Under the pieces are notes generated by a model. The model worked only from the letters and a program-made list of their open reading frames with translations. It was not told the DNA's origin and searched no databases. A stretch of 58,520 nucleotides of DNA from CAUPWF01 sp964367905 (GTDB lineage Bacteria > Bacillota > Clostridia > Lachnospirales > Lachnospiraceae), in NCBI GenBank assembly GCA_964367905.1, contig CAYIZP010000016.1, positions 1-58,520 of the forward strand, written 5' to 3'. This document shows positions 34,295 to 41,722 of this stretch, in pieces (positions within the stretch are counted from its first letter, which is position 1; every line of letters starts with the position of its first letter). The position numbers and the translations under genes were made by a program.

Positions 34295-35524
34295 TTATAC
34301 CGTCAATTTTCTTGTCTCCAAATAATATCTCTTCTCTACTGCCTCTCCCATAGAGAATGTCTTACGTGGCAATGCCCCTCCTGCAACTACTGCTGGGAAT
34401 AGGCTAGATTTTTCTATGGAATCTAGCAGAATACCGATTGCACCTTGTTCCACCAAGTCATTCACTGCATCTTCCCCGTGTACATAATCAATCTCCCAGT
34501 CAGGATGTGCATCTAAGAACTGTTGAACCGTTCCTACCGATAACGGATGTGTCGGCGAAGCAACTTCTATTGCTTTCTTTCCTTCTTTATCTACAAAAAT
34601 AAATGATTGCTTGTAATCTCCAATGCTTTCGCTCTCACCGTATTTTTCCCATTCAGACATAAATTCCTCTTGTGACACCCCAAATACCACTCGATGAATG
34701 GCCTCGAATACAAGAGATTCTTCATGGAGGTTGTTAACTTCCACAAGTGCGTAGCGTGTCGGATGCCTCAAAGCTTCCTCTTCTGTCATATGTTCTGTAA
34801 TCTGTCTATAGCTTTCTTTTGCCGATGCAAGAGAGTGATTGCCATCTCCTGCGGCAAACAACATTGGATGCTCTCCAACCATCAAGTCCGCTAAATGACT
34901 GAGTACACTTGCAACCTCTTGCTCTGGAATCAGATATCCCTTTGTATTTCCACCATGCATCATAAGGTCAAAATCATAGATTTTTTCCATCTCTTCTTTT
35001 TTGTTAGAAAGTTCTTCTATCACTGTCTTCTCTGGATCATCGACCAGCATTAGCACATGGGAGTTATCTAGTGCGGCATTCTTTCGCACTTTAACACGCG
35101 GTGGTATGCGCTCCACTACGGTTGCCTCTGTTGCTCGAACAAGGGTTGTTGCTCCCTTTGTATAATCATAACAAGTGAGATCTAATAATCCTACGATTCC
35201 TTTTCGAATTTCTCCATTATGTAATGTACGTTCTGTATAAATCAATGCATTGGGATACCGATCAAAATAATCTTCTTTGATGTACTCTTCCATGGTACTA
35301 TGAATCTCTTCGATTGTCTCCTCCTGCCCTTCTCGGTCTAACCGTGCTTCCGGTAAAATAATATGGAATGCAGATGGTTTGTCTTTCGTTTGCTCTTCCA
35401 CCTGTTCCCAGTACTTTGGTTGGGAAGTGAATTGATCACAAGCCACCACTGCCCAATCTTCTAAAAATTCTTTCTTAGGAATTAAGATTTCTCCTGCTTT
35501 AAATGCAATATTCTGTTTACTCAT
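34295..35524 (-). CDS. DUF1015 family protein
   Basis: 409 residues, soluble. It begins MSKQNIAFKAGEILIPKKEF and then has EDWAVVACDQFTSQPKYW, VKVRKNAALDNSHVLMLVDD, LFAAGDGNHSLASAKES and HPTRYALVEVNNLHEESLVF, the conserved blocks of DUF1015. The GDGNHSLASAK block is the most invariant and may form part of an active site. Family members occur widely in anaerobes and sit near amino-acid or cofactor genes; no reaction is established to my knowledge. It is 17 bases downstream of the DMT permease gene, suggesting a two- or three-gene unit. Confidence 0.85.
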   Translation of the reverse strand: MSKQNIAFKAGEILIPKKEFLEDWAVVACDQFTSQPKYWEQVEEQTKDKPSAFHIILPEARLDREGQEETIEEIHSTMEEYIKEDYFDRYPNALIYTERTLHNGEIRKGIVGLLDLTCYDYTKGATTLVRATEATVVERIPPRVKVRKNAALDNSHVLMLVDDPEKTVIEELSNKKEEMEKIYDFDLMMHGGNTKGYLIPEQEVASVLSHLADLMVGEHPMLFAAGDGNHSLASAKESYRQITEHMTEEEALRHPTRYALVEVNNLHEESLVFEAIHRVVFGVSQEEFMSEWEKYGESESIGDYKQSFIFVDKEGKKAIEVASPTHPLSVGTVQQFLDAHPDWEIDYVHGEDAVNDLVEQGAIGILLDSIEKSSLFPAVVAGGALPRKTFSMGEAVEKRYYLETRKLTV

Positions 35525-35541
35525 TTGTATACCTTCTCTTT

Positions 35542-36459
35542 CTATTTTTCTTTTGTATTGACTGAATTTTTATCCATTTTCTCTGTCTTCTTCGTAATAA
35601 TCATATCTGCGCAGAGCCCTGCGCTTACAATCATTCCACCAATTAGGTTAACCATAACAAATTCCCCAACTAAAATACTATCGATTAACACACCAGAAAA
35701 AACTTGTCCGATAAAAAGTAATATCGATAATTCATAGGATGGAATCTTGGACACACATATAGTAGATAGGAATACTGTCATCGTACCAATCGCCCCTCCC
35801 GTGTATAGTAGCCAGTTTCCTGGTAGGTGAAATTCTACTAACATGGGTTCTCCTTCTGCCAAAAGCAATAATACAACGATGGAACCCAATAAACCTATCA
35901 CATAGGTATAATATGTACTTACATATAAGTTTGTCTTCTCTGCTAGACTTCCATTGATGACACGCTGCAGGACGAGGGCTACTCCAACTGCAAATGCAAC
36001 AATCATAGCGAGTATGTCTATTTGGCGAACCATGAATACAATTCCACCAAGCATAATGACTAATGCAATCAATCGGATTGGCTTTAATTTATAGACCTTC
36101 ATACCAAAGAGTCCGAATTGATCGATGACAAGTCCAGCAACACTCTGTCCTAGAAGTCCTAGGGCTAGAATTGCTGAAACCCCCAAGGGTTCAAATGCAA
36201 AGTTACTTCCTACTGTTGCAACAATCCCCATAATTCCGCCAAGATATAGATACCATGATTGCATATTCTTTATCGGATTTACCCTCTTGACTAGAAGAAC
36301 AATTATCATAATCAAGAGACCCACAATATGGATGACAATGGAGGAGCTGTATAGACCGACAACTCCCGAAAGCCCTCCATTTGCAGTGACCATTAAGGAG
36401 ATTAGCACTCCTGTTATTAACGCTATTATATTATAAATCTTCTCTTCCCCCTCACACAA
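35542..36459 (-). CDS. DMT-superfamily permease (DUF606/YdcZ type, two repeats)
   Basis: About 298-305 residues with ten hydrophobic helices in two five-helix halves. The first half starts near ALITGVLISLMVTANGGLSG and the second near AMIVAFAVGVALVLQRVING. This double-length DUF606 form is common in Firmicutes, and the transported substrate is unknown. The open frame starts at TTG 36459, but the only strong ribosome binding site (GAGGGGG, 36453-36447) is inside it. The in-frame codon at the right distance is ATT (36438), so a non-canonical start is possible. It lies 11 bases after the gene at 36470-38065. Confidence 0.75.
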   Translation of the reverse strand: MCEGEEKIYNIIALITGVLISLMVTANGGLSGVVGLYSSSIVIHIVGLLIMIIVLLVKRVNPIKNMQSWYLYLGGIMGIVATVGSNFAFEPLGVSAILALGLLGQSVAGLVIDQFGLFGMKVYKLKPIRLIALVIMLGGIVFMVRQIDILAMIVAFAVGVALVLQRVINGSLAEKTNLYVSTYYTYVIGLLGSIVVLLLLAEGEPMLVEFHLPGNWLLYTGGAIGTMTVFLSTICVSKIPSYELSILLFIGQVFSGVLIDSILVGEFVMVNLIGGMIVSAGLCADMIITKKTEKMDKNSVNTKEK

Positions 36460-36469
36460 TTTGCAATCA

Positions 36470-38065
36470 CTATTCTATACTGATAATCGTAGATAGTTCT
36501 TCTCCATCTTTGTATTCAATGGTTACCCGTTCTCCAACATCAAATCTCACTACATCGATATAGTCTAGTACTTTTACATCGAAGATTTCATTGGAATTCT
36601 CTAGTTGAATTAGATAATGGGTGTTGCCTTCCAAAACCACCTCTGATATCTTCTCAATTTCTCCAGTCAATGATTTGTCTTCTCGTTCATCTTCTGGCAC
36701 TTCGGACACTCCATTTGCCAACAACAACTCAATATAGGCTTCTTCACAATCTATTACCGTGTCTCCGATGGCAACCAATTGATATTGTTGCACGTTGACC
36801 ATGGCATATTTTTTCACTAAACCAGCACCGTCTTTCAATGCCACAAAATAAGTCGGTTCGTTGGATACATTGAGCAATAACGGGAATGTTGCACGGTACT
36901 GCAAGTTCTGAACTTGCCCCTCTGCCGATGACATCGCCGAAGTCTCCGTGGCTCCCTCGACGCTATAATACTTTGTCTCCATCGTCCTCTGATTCATCAA
37001 TACAAATCCTACATTGGATTGGTCGCTTGTTACAGATGTCACCCCAGTATACACCCAGATATCTTCTTCAATTGCTAGGTAGTTATACCCTGCAGTTGCA
37101 ACCAAACAATCTCTTTGCCCTAAAACACTATTAATAAACCCATTCTTGAGTGTTCCGTGATAATCAAATAATTCAACTAACAAATCTGCTGGATATGCAC
37201 GATCCACCCAAGTCGGCACTTCATCAATGGTATACTCCACTGTTTCTCCAGTCACTGCATTACACAAAACGACTTTCCCAACTGTCACACCACCAAATAA
37301 ACCAATATTAAACTGCTTGACTGGTGCCACATAATAAGGGATTCCCTCATCATCTATCTCGAAACTCAGTTGGTCGAATATATAGGTCGGATAGTTAAAT
37401 CGTAGATGTCTATGAATGTTGCGATTAAAATATTCGCTTTCCGAGTATTGAATTCCCTCTTCCAATCTCACCAACTCCGATTCCTGTGTCGTCATATCAA
37501 TCATGATATATCCTGGAATCCCCTCCGATTGGTTGGTAAACCAACGAATTGCATCCGCATAAATTAGTGGAGACACACGATATGGTTTCCCCTGGTAGTT
37601 TATCTGCGAGTAGATGCTGTCTACTTCGAATTGAGATACCATATCCGCAATACTTCCCATGGTTCGATTCCCAAGTAGCTCTGCAGAATCTTTGTCTAGA
37701 ATCGGAATCTGGTCATAAGATAGTTCTTGAATATCTTCTGTAAATTCCCCATCTGCAACTGGAAGCAACTGCTGATACTGTCCCGCATTGACGATTGGGG
37801 AAGATAACACACTGCCGACTAAAAATACTAATATACCAGCAACCACGATTCCGACCTGAATCTTCATCGGTTTCGAAGTCCTGATTTCCTCTACCGTGAG
37901 CTTCTTTCGCATGGTGTAATACGCTGGAATACAGGCAAGGAGAAATATAATGAGTCCCCAAAATCCTGTGGAATGTATGCTGATTGCTGGTAAGGTTACA
38001 TAATAGTATGCCCCAACTGCAAGCAATGCCGCAACGATGAATAATATCTTATGTTTTAGTTTCAT
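36470..38065 (-). CDS. Unrecognised membrane-anchored protein with large extracytoplasmic domain
   Basis: 531 residues. Three hydrophobic helices lie near the N-terminus (KILFIVAALLAVGAYYYVTL, GFWGLIIFLLACIPAYYTM, VGIVVAGILVFLVGSVLSS). The remaining ~430 residues have mixed composition rich in Tyr, Ile and acidic residues, with several paired strand-turn patterns (YYVAPVKQFNIGLFGG, GKVVLCNAVTGETVEY). The last ~80 residues (SEVVLEGNTHYLIQLENSNE onward) resemble a small OB-like beta domain. No enzyme motif was identified. Clear ATG with GGGAGGC. Its promoter appears to use a REP-like hairpin (38117-38146). It may form an operon with the permease and DUF1015 genes. Confidence 0.7.
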   Translation of the reverse strand: MKLKHKILFIVAALLAVGAYYYVTLPAISIHSTGFWGLIIFLLACIPAYYTMRKKLTVEEIRTSKPMKIQVGIVVAGILVFLVGSVLSSPIVNAGQYQQLLPVADGEFTEDIQELSYDQIPILDKDSAELLGNRTMGSIADMVSQFEVDSIYSQINYQGKPYRVSPLIYADAIRWFTNQSEGIPGYIMIDMTTQESELVRLEEGIQYSESEYFNRNIHRHLRFNYPTYIFDQLSFEIDDEGIPYYVAPVKQFNIGLFGGVTVGKVVLCNAVTGETVEYTIDEVPTWVDRAYPADLLVELFDYHGTLKNGFINSVLGQRDCLVATAGYNYLAIEEDIWVYTGVTSVTSDQSNVGFVLMNQRTMETKYYSVEGATETSAMSSAEGQVQNLQYRATFPLLLNVSNEPTYFVALKDGAGLVKKYAMVNVQQYQLVAIGDTVIDCEEAYIELLLANGVSEVPEDEREDKSLTGEIEKISEVVLEGNTHYLIQLENSNEIFDVKVLDYIDVVRFDVGERVTIEYKDGEELSTIISIE

Positions 38066-38116
38066 GTGACTGCCTCCCTTGGAATGTTGTATTTATTTTT
38101 ATAAAACTTAATCTAT

Positions 38117-38146
38117 ATTATACATGGGGACGGGGGTTTTTGTCAA
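38117..38146 (-). promoter_or_regulatory. Predicted promoter whose -35 lies in the REP-like hairpin loop
   Basis: On the minus strand TTGACA (38146-38141), an 18-base spacer and a perfect TATAAT (38122-38117) precede the gene starting at 38065. The -35 hexamer is the centre of the palindrome at 38126-38160, and the palindrome's distal arm is the spacer. Confidence 0.6.
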
Positions 38147-38160
38147 AAACCCCCGTCCCC
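38126..38160. repeat. REP-like palindrome between fusA2-like gene and the next gene
   Basis: GGGGACGGGGGTTTTT pairs perfectly with AAAAACCCCCGTCCCC around a GTC centre. The layout GGGGACGG-N-TTTTTGTC...CCGTCCCC is that of a family of dispersed palindromes I know from many Firmicutes and Deltaproteobacteria intergenic regions (REP-type, linked to Y1 transposases). It sits 6 bases past the EF-G stop. It lacks a good T-run on the minus strand, so it is not a classical terminator. Confidence 0.6.
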
Positions 38161-38166
38161 AATGAA

Positions 38167-40242
38167 TTATTCTTCGTGCGCTCTCGCTACTATTTCTTTT
38201 TCTTGTACATCACTTGGCGCTTGCTCATAACGAACAAACTCATATTCATACTCACCATGTCCACCTGTCATAGAACGTAGACTCGTACAATAACCAAATA
38301 CACCTGTCATCGGAATATCCGCTTCTATGATTTGCTTTCCACTGCTCACTGGTGTCATTCCAAGCACGCGACCTCTTCTCTTGTTTAAATCCCCCATAAC
38401 ATCTCCAGTATAGTCATCTGGCACTGTTACCTTGATATTCGCGATTGGTTCAAGAAGTACTGGCCCAGCCTCTAGGAAACCTTTTTTGAATCCTTGCACT
38501 GTGGCTGTCTTGAATGCCATCTCCGAAGAGTCTACTTGGTGATAAGATCCATCGTAGAGCGTTACCTTCACACCTACAACTGGATACCCTGCTAGAGGTC
38601 CCTTCACCACAGAATCTTGTAGCCCTTTTTCTACGGCTGGGAAGTAGTTTCTTGGAACTGCTCCACCCACTACTACTTCTTCAAATACAAACGGTGTTTC
38701 TAAATCTCCAGATGGCTCAAACTTCAACTTTACATGACCATACTGTCCATGTCCACCTGATTGTTTCTTGTATTTTGAATCGATATCAGCATTCTTCTTA
38801 ATCGTCTCTCTAAATGCCACCTTAGGAGTCTCTAACACAATGTCAACCTTATAGCGCTCTGCTAATTTAGACACTGCAACTTCTAGATGTTGGTCTCCAA
38901 TTCCATAGAGCAATGCTTGTCTGTTCTCACTATCATTCACTGTCTTCAAGGTGACATCTTCACTCATCATCTTCGCTAGTGCCTGAGACACCTTATCTTC
39001 GTCTCCTTTTTTCGTCACAGTATATCTCATGTAAGTATATGGTTTCGAATATTCGGTTCTTCCGTACACCAATGGTGTAGTCTTTGTAGACAGTGTATCT
39101 CCTGTGTTGGTGTTCGACAACTTCGCCAATGCACCGATATCCCCCGCATGAAGTTCTGGCACCTCTACTGGCTTACCACCCATCATCACATAGGTCTTAC
39201 CAATTTTTGCTTCCATCTCTGTGTCAGCATTGTATAGGGCATCATCCCCTTTCACTACTCCTGAACACACCTTAATCATGGAATACTTTCCAATAAATGG
39301 ATCTGCCATTGTCTTAAACACATATGCCGACTTTGCCTTAGAGAAATCATAATGTGCTTCGTACATTGCATTAGTCTTCTTATTAATTGCTACACATTCT
39401 CTTCTGTCTGGGCTAGGGAAATAACGCACAATATCCGATAATAAGTTTGCCACACCTTGTGCATGTATATTCGATCCCATACCAATTGGTACTATGGAGC
39501 CGTCCAATACACTCACACGTAGAGCTGCACGAATTTCTTCGATAGAAAACTCTTCTCCTGCAAAATATCTCTCCATAAATTCTTCACTAGTTTCTGCCAC
39601 CGCCTCAAGCAGTGTTTCTCTACACATCTGCAAGTTTGGCATACAGTATTCTGGAATCTCACATTCATCTCTTTGTCCGATTTCTGTGAATCTTCTACCC
39701 GCATTCTTAATTACATTGACATATCCTACTAATTTTTGATTCTCACGAATCGGAATTGCTCTAGGCGCAATACACTTGCCATATCTATCTGTTAAGTCTG
39801 CGACTACTTGTCGAAAACTTGCATCGTCCACATCCATCTCTGTCACATAGAACATACGAGGTATTTCGTATTTATTGCATAGATCCCATGCTTTTTCTGT
39901 TCCAACTTGTACTCCAGCCTTTCCAGATACTACGATAATCGCTGCATCTGCTGCGCTGATCGCCTCTTCCACCTCACCTACAAAGTCAAAATAACCAGGA
40001 GTATCTAATACATTAATTTTTGCTTTTTCCCATTCAATCGGGTAAACTGTGGTGTTGATTGAAAACTTACGTTTTTGCTCTTCTTTATCAAAATCACCCA
40101 ATGTGTTTCCATCTGTAACCTTCCCCATACGAGAAATAGCGCCAGATGCAAAAGCCATCGCCTCCAATAGGCTAGTCTTTCCACTGCCGCCATGTCCAAG
40201 AAGTACCACATTTCTAATTTCGTCTGTTCTGTAAACATTCAT
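38167..40242 (-). CDS. Elongation factor G-like GTPase (EF-G2/FusA2-type paralogue)
   Basis: 691 residues. G domain: LLGHGGSGKTSLLEAMAF (G1), a diverged switch with NTTVYPIEW, NVLDTPGYFDF (G3) and FYVTEMDVDDASF in place of the usual NKxD G4 motif. Domains II-V follow, with SGGHGQYGHVKLKFEP (domain IV) and a C-terminal MTGGHGEYEYEFVRYEQAP. The altered G4 (TEMD) and switch I mark it as the paralogous EF-G2 lineage found in Clostridia rather than the main translocase, which should be encoded near rpsL-rpsG. Its role is unclear; it could act in ribosome recycling or under stress. AAGGAGGC site before ATG 40242. Confidence 0.85.
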   Translation of the reverse strand: MNVYRTDEIRNVVLLGHGGSGKTSLLEAMAFASGAISRMGKVTDGNTLGDFDKEEQKRKFSINTTVYPIEWEKAKINVLDTPGYFDFVGEVEEAISAADAAIIVVSGKAGVQVGTEKAWDLCNKYEIPRMFYVTEMDVDDASFRQVVADLTDRYGKCIAPRAIPIRENQKLVGYVNVIKNAGRRFTEIGQRDECEIPEYCMPNLQMCRETLLEAVAETSEEFMERYFAGEEFSIEEIRAALRVSVLDGSIVPIGMGSNIHAQGVANLLSDIVRYFPSPDRRECVAINKKTNAMYEAHYDFSKAKSAYVFKTMADPFIGKYSMIKVCSGVVKGDDALYNADTEMEAKIGKTYVMMGGKPVEVPELHAGDIGALAKLSNTNTGDTLSTKTTPLVYGRTEYSKPYTYMRYTVTKKGDEDKVSQALAKMMSEDVTLKTVNDSENRQALLYGIGDQHLEVAVSKLAERYKVDIVLETPKVAFRETIKKNADIDSKYKKQSGGHGQYGHVKLKFEPSGDLETPFVFEEVVVGGAVPRNYFPAVEKGLQDSVVKGPLAGYPVVGVKVTLYDGSYHQVDSSEMAFKTATVQGFKKGFLEAGPVLLEPIANIKVTVPDDYTGDVMGDLNKRRGRVLGMTPVSSGKQIIEADIPMTGVFGYCTSLRSMTGGHGEYEYEFVRYEQAPSDVQEKEIVARAHEE

Positions 40243-40370
40243 AACTTTATGCCTCCTTTGATGTCGTTCTATTTAGGTTATATTGTACTAAATTTCTAAC
40301 TATTTTACAACACTTTTATTAAAAATACACAGAATTCATTTCCAACATTTATGTAATCCCTCTAATAGTG

Positions 40371-40376
40371 TATACT
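40371..40376 (+). promoter_or_regulatory. Candidate -10 element of the aroA promoter
   Basis: TATACT at 40371-40376 lies about 48 bases before the aroA start. The -35 candidate at 17-base spacing, TTTATG (40348-40353), is weak. Confidence 0.4.
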
Positions 40377-40423
40377 AGAACACAAGAAAAAAATTACAGC
40401 AGATAGATTTGAAAGGAAAACTT

Positions 40424-41722
40424 ATGATTATTACACCAATAAAAAAATTGCAAGGAGAATTCAACATTCCAGGTGACAAGTCCATTTCTCATCGCTCGAT
40501 TATGTTTGGTTCTATCGCAAAAGGAACTACAAGAATCACAAACTTTTTACAAGGAGCTGACTGTCTATCCACCATAGATTGTTTTCGCAGTATGGGAATT
40601 AAAATCCATGTATCCGATAAAGAAATCCTAGTAGCGGGGGCAGGACTTCGTGGTCTTCAAAAACCAAATACTACTTTGAATGTGGGAAATAGTGGCACAA
40701 CCACACGTTTAATCTCAGGGATTTTATCAGGACAGAATTTTGAAACCACTCTCTCTGGAGATGAATCCCTCAATTCTCGTCCTATGAAAAGAATTCAACT
40801 CCCTTTAACTCAGATGGGAGCTAGCATAGAATCCGTAAACCATAACAATTGTGCACCTTTACATATTAAACCAAGTACATTGCATGGAATCACCTATGCG
40901 TCACCCGTGGCTTCTGCTCAAGTAAAATCCGCAATTTTACTTGCTGGATTATATGCGCAAGAAGAGACCACTGTTATTGAACCAAGTCTATCACGCAACC
41001 ATACAGAATTGATGCTGAAGCAATTTGGCGCTCAGATTAATACATCACTCCATTCGATTGATGGAGTTGGTCTACCAGCTGCTACCATCGCGCCTTGTGA
41101 TGAATTATTTGGTCAAGAAATCGAAGTTCCTGGGGATATTTCTTCTGCTGCTTACTATATTGCAGCGGGAATCCTCGTGCCAAATTCTGAGATCCTGATT
41201 AAAAATGTCGGCATCAATCCTACTCGTGCTGGAATCCTAACAGTCTGCAAGCAAATGGGAGCTAATATCACCTACCTAAACGAACGTACAGCCGGCGGTG
41301 AACCTGTTGCCGACCTATTGGTTAAATCAAGTACCTTGAATGCCACAACAGTGGAGAGAGATATCATCCCTACCCTCATCGACGAGATTCCGATGATTGC
41401 GGTTATGGCTGCTTGTGCCAATGGAACAACCATCATCAGAGACGCCGCCGAGTTAAAGGTAAAAGAATCTGATCGCATCCATACAGTAGTAACAAATCTA
41501 AAATCCATGGGCGTAGATGTCACCCCAACGGAGGATGGAATGATTATCAAAGGTGGAGCACCTCTACAAGGTACAGAAATCGATAGTTATCTAGACCATC
41601 GAATTGCTATGTCATTTGCCATTGCTGGTTTAGTAGCCAGTGGTGAAACAAAGATAAAAGATGCCCACTGTGTGGACATCTCTTTCCCTGATTTCTTTCA
41701 ATCTTCTCTCTTCATGATATAA
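40424..41722 (+). CDS. aroA: 3-phosphoshikimate 1-carboxyvinyltransferase (EPSP synthase)
   Basis: Catalyses transfer of enolpyruvate from PEP to shikimate-3-phosphate in the shikimate pathway. The 432 residues show GEFNIPGDKSISHRSIMFGS (PEP/S3P binding), NVGNSGTTTRLISGIL, SLSRNHTELML, a GDISSAAYYIAAGIL segment and ELKVKESDRIHTVV, complete for the family. ATG at 40424 is preceded by GAAAGGAAAA; the frame is open from 40409. No other shikimate gene is nearby, so it is an isolated copy with its own promoter. Its last 25 bases overlap the convergent alpha-galactosidase gene. Confidence 0.96.
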   Translation: MIITPIKKLQGEFNIPGDKSISHRSIMFGSIAKGTTRITNFLQGADCLSTIDCFRSMGIKIHVSDKEILVAGAGLRGLQKPNTTLNVGNSGTTTRLISGILSGQNFETTLSGDESLNSRPMKRIQLPLTQMGASIESVNHNNCAPLHIKPSTLHGITYASPVASAQVKSAILLAGLYAQEETTVIEPSLSRNHTELMLKQFGAQINTSLHSIDGVGLPAATIAPCDELFGQEIEVPGDISSAAYYIAAGILVPNSEILIKNVGINPTRAGILTVCKQMGANITYLNERTAGGEPVADLLVKSSTLNATTVERDIIPTLIDEIPMIAVMAACANGTTIIRDAAELKVKESDRIHTVVTNLKSMGVDVTPTEDGMIIKGGAPLQGTEIDSYLDHRIAMSFAIAGLVASGETKIKDAHCVDISFPDFFQSSLFMI

